Notes: generated by a model not told the origin, from the sequence alone. DNA of 64,000 nucleotides from Streptococcus gwangjuense (GCF_003627155.1 NZ_CP032621.1:682001-746000), one strand, 5' to 3'. Shown: positions 30,852 to 39,101, counted from the first letter of the stretch. Numbers and translations: made by a program.

Positions 30852-31712
30852 ATGATAACATTAAAATCAGCTCGTGAAATCGAAGCTATGGATAAGGCCG
30901 GTGATTTTTTAGCAAGTATCCATATTGGCTTGCGTGATTTGATTAAGCCTGGCGTAGATATGTGGGAAGTTGAAGAGTATGTCCGACGTCGTTGCAAGGA
31001 AGAAAATTTCCTTCCACTTCAGATTGGGGTTGATGGTGCCATGATGGACTATCCTTATGCTACCTGCTGCTCTCTTAATGATGAAGTGGCTCACGCTTTC
31101 CCTCGTCACTATACCTTGAAAGATGGTGATTTGCTCAAGGTTGACATGGTTTTGGGAGGCCCAATTGCTAAATCTGACCTGAATGTCTCAAAATTAAACT
31201 TCAACAATGTTGAGCAAATGAAGAAATACACTCAGAGCTATTCTGGTGGTCTTGCAGACTCATGTTGGGCTTATGCTGTTGGTACACCGACCGAAGAAGT
31301 GAAAAACTTGATGGATGTAACTAAAGAAGCTATGTACAAGGGGATTGAGCAGGCTGTTGTTGGAAATCGTATCGGTGATATCGGTGCGGCGATTCAAGAA
31401 TACGCTGAAAGTCGTGGATACGGTGTAGTGCGTGATTTGGTTGGTCATGGTGTTGGCCCAACTATGCATGAAGAACCAATGGTTCCTAACTATGGTATTG
31501 CAGGTAGAGGACTCCGTCTTCGTGAAGGGATGGTCTTGACTATTGAACCAATGATCAATACAGGTGACTGGGAAATTGATACAGATATGAAGACCGGTTG
31601 GGCACATAAAACCATTGACGGTGGACTATCTTGTCAATATGAACACCAATTTGTCATTACGAAAGACGGACCTGTTATCTTGACTAGCCAAGGTGAAGAA
31701 GGAACTTATTAA
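30852..31712 (+). CDS. map: methionine aminopeptidase type I (streptococcal insert form)
   Basis: This metalloprotease removes N-terminal Met from new proteins. The 286-residue length exceeds the usual 250-265. An insert of about 27 residues (around LNVSKLNFNNVEQMKKYTQSYSG) separates the two metal-ligand aspartates (KVDMVLGG and LADSCWAY). The remaining ligands lie in GHGVGPTMHEEP, LTIEPMI and QYEHQFVIT. An insert of this kind has been described for streptococcal MetAP1. The Shine-Dalgarno is AGGAG. Confidence 0.95.
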   Translation: MITLKSAREIEAMDKAGDFLASIHIGLRDLIKPGVDMWEVEEYVRRRCKEENFLPLQIGVDGAMMDYPYATCCSLNDEVAHAFPRHYTLKDGDLLKVDMVLGGPIAKSDLNVSKLNFNNVEQMKKYTQSYSGGLADSCWAYAVGTPTEEVKNLMDVTKEAMYKGIEQAVVGNRIGDIGAAIQEYAESRGYGVVRDLVGHGVGPTMHEEPMVPNYGIAGRGLRLREGMVLTIEPMINTGDWEIDTDMKTGWAHKTIDGGLSCQYEHQFVITKDGPVILTSQGEEGTY

Positions 31713-31721
31713 TAAAAAGTG

Positions 31722-31771
31722 AAAAGGCTGCTGGATGTTGATTTTGATAAAAAATCCAGTAGGCCTTTTCA
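31722..31771 (+). terminator. terminator after map
   Basis: AAAAGGCTGCTGGAT pairs with ATCCAGTAGGCCTTTT (one bulge) around a 17-base loop, 9 bases after the map stop. Confidence 0.75.
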
Positions 31772-31827
31772 TATTAAATAGAAGCATTGATTTGATATTT
31801 TCAGGCTTTTTCCAAGCCAATAAAATA

Positions 31828-31880
31828 GGCTCCAAAGTATCTGTAGGGGGACTTACCTACAGATACTTTGGAGCTTTTTT
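31828..31880. terminator. long perfect hairpin between map and ybaB
   Basis: GCTCCAAAGTATCTGTAGG (31829-31847) and its exact complement (31856-31874) form a 19-bp stem with an 8-base loop, followed by six T's on the plus strand. It stands at the 3' end of the minus-strand ybaB gene and can act as a convergent terminator. The stem is unusually long for that role. Confidence 0.7.
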
Positions 31881-31887
31881 CTTATGC

Positions 31888-32187
31888 TCAGAATGGCAAT
31901 TTCCCAGCGAAAGCACCCAGTTTTTTCTTGGTAGTTTCATCGATTTGTTCAAGAGCAGAGTTGATTGCTTGAACGGTCATATCAGAAAGAGTTTCAATGT
32001 CTTCTGGGTCAACGACAGCTGGATTGAAGTCAATGCTGACAACTTTCTTATCTCCAGTTAAGGTCGCTTGGACAAGGTCTTGAGCAGATTTGCCGACAAA
32101 TTGCATAGCCGCAAGTTCAGCTTGACTTTGTTCCATTTGTTTTTGAAGTTTTTGTGCTTGGCGCATCATGTTTTGCATGTTCATCAT
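31888..32187 (-). CDS. YbaB/EbfC family nucleoid-associated protein
   Basis: This 99-residue DNA-binding protein of the YbaB/EbfC family has an N-terminal helix rich in Met and Gln ([25 protein letters not shown]), then a beta core with [30 protein letters not shown] and a C-terminal helix. Family members bind DNA as dimers and influence nucleoid structure. The gene is often next to dnaX-recR elsewhere but stands alone here, divergent from the efe-tat operon. Confidence 0.92.
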   Translation of the reverse strand: MMNMQNMMRQAQKLQKQMEQSQAELAAMQFVGKSAQDLVQATLTGDKKVVSIDFNPAVVDPEDIETLSDMTVQAINSALEQIDETTKKKLGAFAGKLPF

Positions 32188-32318
32188 GGTGATATATAGT
32201 TTCCTTTTCCAATTATTTTCCTTTTTATTTTATCAATTTTGAGGTTAAAAGTCTATTATTAGTATAAATTACTCAACATTAAATTGTCTGAAAATTTATT
32301 GAAAAATGAGTGAAAACA

Positions 32319-32357
32319 TGGTATAATGAAACGTAAAATTAATTCAGGTTTCCTGAA
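32319..32357 (+). promoter_or_regulatory. efe-tat promoter with a palindrome at the transcript start
   Basis: TGGTATAAT (32319-32327) predicts transcription from about 32334. A perfect inverted repeat TTCAGG-TTT-CCTGAA lies at 32343-32357, about 10 bases into the transcript and upstream of AGGAG. Its position fits a repressor operator, and its form loosely resembles DtxR/MntR-type metal-repressor sites. The regulator is not identified. Confidence 0.6.
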
Positions 32358-32373
32358 CCAATAGGAGTACACA

Positions 32374-33246
32374 ATGAAAAAACTAGGATTTGTCCTTTTA
32401 TCTTCAGCCTTGCTATTGACAGCTTGTGCTAACAACCAATCTAAGCCAAGCAATACGAGTGATTCGTCTAAGGTGACAGCCTTGTCTGAAGACAAGCAGA
32501 AAATGCTTGATAAGGCCACAGCTGACTATAAGACTTTTGTGCAAGAGCAAATCGATAAACTGTTGACAGATACGGAAGGCTTTGTCAAATTGTTGAAAGA
32601 AGGCAAATTAGAAGAGGCTAAGAAAGTTTATCCACTGATTCGTATGTCCTATGAGCGTTCAGAACCGATTGCCGAGAGTTTTGGTGAGTCAGATGTCAAG
32701 ATTGACTTCCGTTTAGCAGACTATATGGACGAAAACAAGACAGAAGAAGGCTGGTCAGGCTTCCACCGTATCGAGCGTATCCTTTGGGAAGACAATACAA
32801 CTAAAGGAACTGAAAGCTATGGTGATCAGTTGGTCAATGATATCAAGGAATTGAAAGCCAAGATTGCAACTGTGGATGTGGACTACAAGGTTATGTTGAC
32901 TGGGGCAGTTGACTTGCTCAATGAAGTAGCGACAAGCAAGATTACAGGTGAAGAGGAAGTTTATTCTCATACAGACTTGTATGACTTCCGTGCCAATATT
33001 GAGGGAGCTGAGAAGATTTTCCAACTCTTTAAACCTTTGCTTGAAAAATCAGACGCTAACCTAGTTAAAGAATTGGAAGCAGATTTCAAATCTGTTAATA
33101 GCTTGTTGGACAAACACATGACCGACAAGGAACACTACAAGCTCTATACTGATTTGACAAAAGAAGATACCAAAGAATTGTCAGAAGCTGTGACAAAACT
33201 TGGTGAACCTCTATCGCAAATGGGTAAATTTCTTAGTGGAGAATAA
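32374..33246 (+). CDS. efeO: EfeO/EfeM-type iron-uptake lipoprotein
   Basis: This 290-residue lipoprotein has a signal peptide ending in the lipobox LTAC (Cys near residue 19), so it is anchored to the outer face of the membrane. The M75/imelysin-like domain carries the HxxE metal motif His131-Glu134 in GFHRIERILWE. No cupredoxin domain is present, as in EfeM-type proteins. It should bind ferric or ferrous iron for the EfeU permease. It is the first gene of the five-gene efe-tat operon. Confidence 0.9.
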   Translation: MKKLGFVLLSSALLLTACANNQSKPSNTSDSSKVTALSEDKQKMLDKATADYKTFVQEQIDKLLTDTEGFVKLLKEGKLEEAKKVYPLIRMSYERSEPIAESFGESDVKIDFRLADYMDENKTEEGWSGFHRIERILWEDNTTKGTESYGDQLVNDIKELKAKIATVDVDYKVMLTGAVDLLNEVATSKITGEEEVYSHTDLYDFRANIEGAEKIFQLFKPLLEKSDANLVKELEADFKSVNSLLDKHMTDKEHYKLYTDLTKEDTKELSEAVTKLGEPLSQMGKFLSGE

Positions 33247-33251
33247 GAGTC

Positions 33252-34466
33252 ATGACTGAAAAAGACGAAAAGTTTTTTGATAAGAAAATGGACCGTCGAG
33301 AATTTCTAAAAAAAGCAGGCATTGGAGGGGCTGGTTTAGCGCTAGGACTCTCTGGTGCTTCTGCTTTTTTCGCACCTAAGCTAGGAAGTCAGGAAAAAAT
33401 CTCGTACGGAAATGAAAAAATTGCTTTTTATGGCAAGCATCAAGCTGGGATTAGTACGCCCATGCAAAAGAATATTTATTTTGTGGTCTTGGACTTGCAT
33501 ACGACGGATAAGGATAAGATTATCCAGTTGTTTAAGGATTGGACGGATTATAGTGCCAAATTGGTCGAGGGGGAATTGGTCAAAAAAGATGGGAAAAATA
33601 CTCTCTTGCCTCCGAGCGATACTGGTGAAACAGTCGGGCTCAATCCTCATCGTTTAACGCTGACTTTTGGTGTGTCTGCCAGTTTCTTGAAAAAGATGAA
33701 CTTGGAAAATAAGCGTCCTCAAGTGTTCAGGGATTTACCGCCTTTTCCTAAAGAGCAATTGCGTGAAAAATATACAGGTGGAGATATTGTGATTCAGGCT
33801 TGTGCCGATGATGAGCAAGTTGCCTTTCACGCTATTCGCAATCTCATCCGTAAGGGGAGAAATGCAGTGACCCTTCGTTGGAGTCAGTCTGGATTTGCAG
33901 CTATCGGAGATCGAATGGAGACACCGCGTAATCTCTTTGGTTTTAAGGATGGAACAGCAAATCCAAGCAAAGAGAAAGATTTTGACCGCGTCATCTGGGC
34001 TGATAGTAAGGACTGGATGGAAAATGGTTCTTATATGGCAGTTCGTCGGATTCAGATGTTTTTAGAGACCTGGGATCGCACCAGTCTTGAAGAACAAGAA
34101 AATACTTTTGGTCGTTACAAGGAAAGTGGTGCCCCCTTTGGTAAGAAAAATGAGTTTGATGAAGTGGATTTGAGTCTTTTGCCTGATGATTCGCATGTCC
34201 GTTTGGCCAAGGAAGTGGAGAAACCACTTTTGCGTCGTTCTTATTCTTACTCAGATGGGATTGATGAAAAAACTGGTCAGTTTGATACGGGCTTGCTTTT
34301 CATTTCTTTCCAGAAGGATCCTGATAATTTTGTTAAGGTTCAAACCAATCTAGGTGCTACAGATAAGATGAATGAATACATCACTCACATCGGTAGTGGA
34401 CTCTTTGCTTGCTTTGGTGGTGTGGAGAAAGGAGGCTACATTGGTCAGAAATTATTGGAAGGCTAA
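33252..34466 (+). CDS. efeB: EfeB, Tat-exported DyP-type haem peroxidase
   Basis: This 404-residue dye-decolourising peroxidase starts with a twin-arginine signal (DRREFLKKAG then a glycine/alanine-rich hydrophobic core, residues 14-45). It should therefore be exported folded with haem by the Tat system. The DyP signature GFKDGTANP is at about residues 230-238, with Asp233 in the distal haem position. In EfeUOB systems it is thought to oxidise ferrous iron or act on haem. It starts 5 bases after efeO and its 3' end overlaps efeU. Confidence 0.92.
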   Translation: MTEKDEKFFDKKMDRREFLKKAGIGGAGLALGLSGASAFFAPKLGSQEKISYGNEKIAFYGKHQAGISTPMQKNIYFVVLDLHTTDKDKIIQLFKDWTDYSAKLVEGELVKKDGKNTLLPPSDTGETVGLNPHRLTLTFGVSASFLKKMNLENKRPQVFRDLPPFPKEQLREKYTGGDIVIQACADDEQVAFHAIRNLIRKGRNAVTLRWSQSGFAAIGDRMETPRNLFGFKDGTANPSKEKDFDRVIWADSKDWMENGSYMAVRRIQMFLETWDRTSLEEQENTFGRYKESGAPFGKKNEFDEVDLSLLPDDSHVRLAKEVEKPLLRRSYSYSDGIDEKTGQFDTGLLFISFQKDPDNFVKVQTNLGATDKMNEYITHIGSGLFACFGGVEKGGYIGQKLLEG

Positions 34467-36129
34467 AAGCTGGTTCTTGGTTTTAACTTTGTCACTTTTA
34501 ATTCTTTCCCCAGTAGGTGCCCAAGAAAGTCTGAGTTCTTACTTTGTGAAAATCACAGATGCGTCTAAAGCAGTGAAAAATGGGAATCAGTCTGAGGCTA
34601 AGAAACTCGTTACGGAGATAGCAATAGACTTTGAAAGAGTAGAAGACAGCAATTCTGAGGCTGGTAAAGTCGTTAAGGAAAAGTTAGCTCAATCAGGCGA
34701 GATTACTGAAGACAAACTCACCGAAATTTCTGCAGCCCTGTTAGCCTTTGAAAAAGAACAAAATCCTGTTGACTTAGATGCGGAAAAAGAAAAATTGGTG
34801 AACCGTCTAAGTCCTCGTTTTGAAGCCTTGGAACAGGCTATTGCCTCCAAAGATTTGGAAAAGGTTCGAGAAGCCTTTAAGAAAATGAATTCTACTTGGA
34901 CCATTAATGAAAGTGTGGTTCGTGACAATAGTACGGCCCATTATGGACGTGTTGAAACAGCCATATCCTTCTTGCGTAGTAGCATAGAAACTGAGCCTAC
35001 TGATTTTAACTCCATCCAGACTTCCTTTGAGGACTTAAAAAAGTCTATTGATGATTTTGTAACTGGAAAAGAAGTCGTAGCAACATCTTCTGATTTGACT
35101 CTCAAAGACGGTATTGTCCTTTTGACAAAGGCTTTGGAACAATTCCAAGCTGGTGACCAAGTAGCAGGAGCAGCTAGTATGAAGGAATTCATCACTATCT
35201 GGCCAACGATTGAGGGCTCTGTTAGCACGACCAATCCTTCCCTCTATACTCGAGTGGAAAGCGAAAGCCCTGTGATTATGGTCAAGGGAAGCGAAAAGGA
35301 ATACCAAGAAAAATTAGAAAAACTGATTGCAGATTTATCGCAAATTGATACCAGTGCACGTTACAATGCCTTTGATGCTATGCTCATTCTCCTAAGAGAA
35401 GGAGTAGAGGCTCTCTTAATCGTTATGGCCTTGGTAACGACCTTGAAAGCAGCTAAGATGCGAAAGGGACTCAAGTGGGTTTATGGTGGTGCTATCACCG
35501 GAATTATGGCCAGTCTGGTCATTGCTTTCATCCTGCAAATTGCTTTTCCAGCAGTGACATCAGGCTCCAATCGTGAAATCATCGAAGGAGCAGTTGGAAT
35601 TTTTGCGGTAGCAATGATGATTGTGATTGGAATTTGGCTTCACAGCAAATCTTCAGTTAAAAAATGGAATACCTTTATGGAGTCACAAATGGAAACAGTG
35701 ACTAAGACAGGCTCCTTTATTTCCATGTTTGCTCTCAGTTTCCTAGCTGTTTTCCGTGAGGGAGCAGAAACCATTCTCTTTTATGTTGGGATTTTACCAA
35801 GAATTTCCAGTTTTGAATTTGTCTTGGGCATTTCACTTGCCTTGCTGGTTCTTGTAATTATTGCAATCGTGATGAATAAGGCCAGTCAATTCTTCCTACC
35901 TCATAAGGTCTTCTTTATCCTTACTTGGATGATTTATGCTTTGGCATTCAAGATGCTGGGAGTTAGTATCCATGCTCTTCAGTTGACCAATATGGCACCA
36001 AATCACTTGCTGACAGGCTTTCCAACTATCGACTTACTTGGAATTTACCCAAGTTGGGAAGGTTTGGCCAGCCAGCTACTCTTTGCCATTATTGTCTTGA
36101 TTGTCACTTTCAGACAGGGTGAAAAATAA
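34441..36129 (+). CDS. efeU: EfeU, FTR1-family iron permease with extracytoplasmic N-domain
   Basis: This high-affinity iron permease has a cleavable signal peptide (ending near SPVGAQES), a helical extracytoplasmic domain of about 300 residues, and a seven-helix FTR1 domain. The FTR1 domain carries both REXXE iron motifs (LLREGVEALL and FREGAETILF). I place the start at the TTG at 34441, because AAAGGAGG ends 5 bases before it and the signal peptide begins there. An ATG further upstream (34372) lacks such a site. The start lies inside efeB (26-base overlap). Confidence 0.88.
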   Translation: MVRNYWKAKSWFLVLTLSLLILSPVGAQESLSSYFVKITDASKAVKNGNQSEAKKLVTEIAIDFERVEDSNSEAGKVVKEKLAQSGEITEDKLTEISAALLAFEKEQNPVDLDAEKEKLVNRLSPRFEALEQAIASKDLEKVREAFKKMNSTWTINESVVRDNSTAHYGRVETAISFLRSSIETEPTDFNSIQTSFEDLKKSIDDFVTGKEVVATSSDLTLKDGIVLLTKALEQFQAGDQVAGAASMKEFITIWPTIEGSVSTTNPSLYTRVESESPVIMVKGSEKEYQEKLEKLIADLSQIDTSARYNAFDAMLILLREGVEALLIVMALVTTLKAAKMRKGLKWVYGGAITGIMASLVIAFILQIAFPAVTSGSNREIIEGAVGIFAVAMMIVIGIWLHSKSSVKKWNTFMESQMETVTKTGSFISMFALSFLAVFREGAETILFYVGILPRISSFEFVLGISLALLVLVIIAIVMNKASQFFLPHKVFFILTWMIYALAFKMLGVSIHALQLTNMAPNHLLTGFPTIDLLGIYPSWEGLASQLLFAIIVLIVTFRQGEK

Positions 36130-36861
36130 ATGGATAGAAAAGAATTGACAATCGTTGAACATCTGGTAGAATTTAGAAAGAGATTATTGGCAGTAGTCAT
36201 TTGTTTCTTTTTGGTATTCTGTGTTTCTCTGCTTTTTGCAGACCAGATTTACCAGTATGTGACCCAATCTTTTCAGCAAAAGTTGATTGTTTTAGGGCCA
36301 AATGATATTTTATGGATTTACATACGCTTAGCTAGTCTGATGGCCTTTACTATCACCCTACCTTACACGGTGTATCATATTTGGTCTTTCATTAAACCTG
36401 GTTTAAAGAAGGAAGAAGCTAGAGCTATTTTTGCCTATATTCCAGCTAGTTTCCTTTGTTTTCTAGTTGGACTGGCTTTTGGTTTTTACTTTGTAACACC
36501 AGCCTTACTTCAGGTTTTATTAGGGTTGGGAGAGGGACTGTTTGAAACGCAGTTAACAGCCCAAAATTATCTGTCCTTTGTTTTTCAAACGACCTTGCCC
36601 TTGGCCCTGATTTTTGAATTGCCAGTTATCATTGCCTTTTTGACGTCGATTGGACTCATTGGGCCAGAATTATTGATTACTTATCGCCGATATGCCTATT
36701 TTATCTTATTGGTACTTGCAGTCATCTTAACACCAGCTGACTTTGTCAGCGATTTGGCAATGACTGCCCCCTTGATTTTACTTTATGAGTTGAGTATTGC
36801 TATCAGCAAACACATTATGAAACGCAAGCAGAAAGGAGAGAGAAATGGGAATCTTACGTGA
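36130..36861 (+). CDS. tatC: TatC, twin-arginine translocase receptor subunit
   Basis: This 243-residue protein has six hydrophobic helices and recognises twin-arginine signals. The N-terminal HLVEFRKRLL matches the conserved HLxELRxRL region that contacts the signal peptide, and FIKPGLKKEEAR is also typical. It starts one base after the efeU stop with no intervening control. The only Tat-type cargo in the window is EfeB, two genes upstream. Confidence 0.95.
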   Translation: MDRKELTIVEHLVEFRKRLLAVVICFFLVFCVSLLFADQIYQYVTQSFQQKLIVLGPNDILWIYIRLASLMAFTITLPYTVYHIWSFIKPGLKKEEARAIFAYIPASFLCFLVGLAFGFYFVTPALLQVLLGLGEGLFETQLTAQNYLSFVFQTTLPLALIFELPVIIAFLTSIGLIGPELLITYRRYAYFILLVLAVILTPADFVSDLAMTAPLILLYELSIAISKHIMKRKQKGERNGNLT

Positions 36862-37015
36862 TATCGGAGCACCAGGATTGATTATTATCGTTTTAGGAGC
36901 TCTATTGATTTTTGGACCAAAACGATTGCCTGAACTAGGCGAGTCAATCGGTAAAATGCTATCTGAATTTAAAAAAGCAGTTAAAGGAGCAGAAAATCAA
37001 GATAAGGAAGAGTAA
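36845..37015 (+). CDS. tatA: TatA, twin-arginine translocase pore subunit
   Basis: This short gene (56 residues) encodes one N-terminal transmembrane helix (GLIIIVLGALLIF), the hinge FGPKRLPELG and an amphipathic helix (SIGKMLSEFKKAVKG). These are the hallmarks of TatA. It overlaps the end of tatC by 17 bases and has AAAGGAGAG in tatC. A minimal TatA-TatC pair without TatB is usual in Gram-positives. Confidence 0.93.
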   Translation: MGILRDIGAPGLIIIVLGALLIFGPKRLPELGESIGKMLSEFKKAVKGAENQDKEE

Positions 37016-37044
37016 GACTTGTGAGTTTTACTAAAAATAATAAG

Positions 37045-37095
37045 TTAGGAAGTGTGTCTCTGTCAGACAATTTACCATTTCCTAGCTTTTTCTTG
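37045..37095 (+). terminator. terminator after tatA
   Basis: TTAGGAA / TTCCTA pairing encloses an inner GTCT-CTGTC-AGAC hairpin and is followed by GCTTTTTC. This ends the efe-tat transcript. The stem is interrupted, so confidence is moderate. Confidence 0.6.
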
Positions 37096-37112
37096 TATTA
37101 AGAAAATATAAA

Positions 37113-37142
37113 TTTAAGTTTTCTTTAAGAAAACTATATTAT
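37113..37142 (+). promoter_or_regulatory. CiaR-type binding site and promoter upstream of lic1
   Basis: The direct repeat TTTAAG-N5-TTTAAG (37113-37118 and 37124-37129) is the known recognition pattern of the response regulator CiaR in pneumococcus, whose regulon includes lic1. A -10-like TATTAT follows at 37137-37142. The remainder of the 37016-37350 gap holds a 10-bp hairpin (GTAATGACTA / TAGTCACTAC), a CTCC-rich segment near 37240, and the downstream tarI promoter. Confidence 0.75.
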
Positions 37143-37301
37143 TCTGAAGAACTCTAAAATTTCACAGCCACTTATTAGTAATGACTATTGAATTCCTAGT
37201 CACTACTAGAAATGGATTAGTTTCTTTGAATAATAGAACTCCTTAATCCTCCTATTCTAGAACGGGATGACTAGTATTTCTTTTATGATAGGACTAGATT
37301 G

Positions 37302-37310
37302 TGGTATAAT
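37302..37310 (+). promoter_or_regulatory. extended -10 promoter of tarI
   Basis: TGGTATAAT lies 40 bases before the tarI ATG. Together with the upstream CiaR site this gives lic1 two promoters, as described in pneumococcus. Confidence 0.75.
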
Positions 37311-37350
37311 AGAGAGAATAAGTTTTTTAGTAAGACAAAGGAGAAAATAG

Positions 37351-38058
37351 ATGATTTATGCAGGAATTCTTGCCGGTGGAACTGGCACACGTATGGGAAT
37401 CAGTAACTTGCCAAAACAATTTTTAGAGCTAGGTGATCGACCTATCTTGGTTCATACAATTGAAAAATTTGTCTTGGAACCAAGCATTGAAAAAATTGTA
37501 GTTGGGGTTCATGGAGACTGGGTTTCCCATGCAGAGGATCTTGTAGATAAATATCTGCCCCTTCATAAGGATCGTATCATCATTACAAAAGGTGGTGCTG
37601 ACCGTAATACGAGTATTGAGAAAATCATTGAAGCCATCGATGCTTATCGTCCGCTTACTCCAGAGGATATCGTTGTTTCCCACGATTCTGTTCGTCCATT
37701 CATTACGCTTCGCATGATTCAAGACAATATCAAACTTGCTCAAAATCATGACGCAGTGGACACAGTGGTAGAAGCGGTTGATACTATCGTTGAAAGCACT
37801 AACGGTCAATTTATTACAGATATTCCAAATCGTGCTCACCTCTATCAAGGACAAACACCTCAAACATTCCGTTGTAAGGACTTCATGGACCTTTACGGTT
37901 CTCTCTCTGCCGAAGAGAAAGAAATCTTAACAGATGCATGTAAAATCTTTGTGATCAAAGGAAAAAATGTAGCCTTGGCCAAGGGTGAATATTCAAATCT
38001 GAAAATTACTACAGTAACAGATCTGAAGATTGCAAAAAGCATGATTGAGGAAGAGTAA
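37351..38058 (+). CDS. tarI: TarI, ribitol-5-phosphate cytidylyltransferase
   Basis: This enzyme activates ribitol 5-phosphate with CTP to CDP-ribitol for teichoic acid synthesis. The 235-residue IspD-like nucleotidyltransferase has the CTP loop AGGTGTRMGISNLPKQF (about residues 8-24), SHDSVRPF and the C-terminal YSNLKITTVTDLKIAK. The fold is shared with IspD, but the following reductase and choline genes identify it as TarI. AAAGGAG precedes the ATG. It is the first gene of lic1. Confidence 0.93.
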   Translation: MIYAGILAGGTGTRMGISNLPKQFLELGDRPILVHTIEKFVLEPSIEKIVVGVHGDWVSHAEDLVDKYLPLHKDRIIITKGGADRNTSIEKIIEAIDAYRPLTPEDIVVSHDSVRPFITLRMIQDNIKLAQNHDAVDTVVEAVDTIVESTNGQFITDIPNRAHLYQGQTPQTFRCKDFMDLYGSLSAEEKEILTDACKIFVIKGKNVALAKGEYSNLKITTVTDLKIAKSMIEEE

Positions 38059-38062
38059 TAAA

Positions 38063-39085
38063 ATGATTAATCAAATTTACCAACTAACAAAGCCTAAGTT
38101 TATCAATGTCAAATACCAGGAAGAGGCTATTGATCAAGAGAATCATATCCTCATCCGCCCTAATTATATGGCGGTCTGTCATGCGGATCAGCGTTACTAT
38201 CAAGGAAAACGTGATCCAAAGATTTTGAATAAAAAACTTCCAATGGCAATGATTCACGAGTCATGTGGAACCGTTATTTCTGACCCAACAGGAACCTATG
38301 AAGTTGGTCAAAAAGTTGTCATGATTCCCAATCAGCCTCCTATGCAGAGTGATGAAGAATTCTATGAAAACTACATGACAGGGACCCACTTCTTGTCTAG
38401 TGGCTTTGATGGCTTTATGAGAGAATTTGTTTCTCTTCCTAAAGACCGTGTGGTGGCTTATGATGCTATTGAAGATACGGTTGCAGCCATTACAGAGTTT
38501 GTCAGTGTTGGTATGCATGCCATGAATCGCTTATTGACCCTTGCTCATAGCAAGCGGGATCGAATCGCCGTTATCGGAGATGGAAGTTTAGCTTTTGTGG
38601 TTGCCAATATTATCAACTATACTTTGCCAGAAGCAGAGATTGTGGTTATTGGTCGTCATTGGGAAAAATTGGAACTTTTCTCTTTTGCCAAAGAATGCTA
38701 TATTACTGACAATATTCCTGAAGATTTGGCCTTTGACCATGCTTTTGAGTGTTGTGGTGGTGATGGTACTGGACCAGCTATTAATGATTTGATTCGCTAT
38801 ATGCGTCCTCAGGGAACGATTCTCATGATGGGAGTTAGCGAATATAAAGTCAATCTCAATACACGCGATGCCTTAGAAAAGGGCTTGCTCTTGGTTGGGT
38901 CCTCTCGTTCTGGTCGCATTGATTTTGAAAATGCCATCCAAATGATGGAAGTCAAGAAATTTGCCAATCGTCTTAAAAATATCCTTTATCTAGAAGAACC
39001 TGTAAGAGAAATTAAAGATATTCACCGTGTCTTTGCTACCGATTTAAACACAGCCTTTAAAACAGTGTTTAAGTGGGAAGTATAA
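38063..39085 (+). CDS. tarJ: TarJ, ribulose-5-phosphate reductase
   Basis: This 340-residue zinc-dependent medium-chain alcohol dehydrogenase reduces ribulose 5-phosphate to ribitol 5-phosphate for TarI. Zinc-site residues lie in MAVCHADQRYY and HESCGTV, and a Rossmann segment reads RIAVIGDGSLAFVVANI. The ATG at 38063 is preferred over one six codons upstream because it lies just after the tarI stop with GAGG suitably placed. TarI and TarJ act in sequence and are often found as a complex. Confidence 0.92.
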   Translation: MINQIYQLTKPKFINVKYQEEAIDQENHILIRPNYMAVCHADQRYYQGKRDPKILNKKLPMAMIHESCGTVISDPTGTYEVGQKVVMIPNQPPMQSDEEFYENYMTGTHFLSSGFDGFMREFVSLPKDRVVAYDAIEDTVAAITEFVSVGMHAMNRLLTLAHSKRDRIAVIGDGSLAFVVANIINYTLPEAEIVVIGRHWEKLELFSFAKECYITDNIPEDLAFDHAFECCGGDGTGPAINDLIRYMRPQGTILMMGVSEYKVNLNTRDALEKGLLLVGSSRSGRIDFENAIQMMEVKKFANRLKNILYLEEPVREIKDIHRVFATDLNTAFKTVFKWEV

Positions 39086-39101
39086 GTCCTGGAGGTTAAT
39101 T

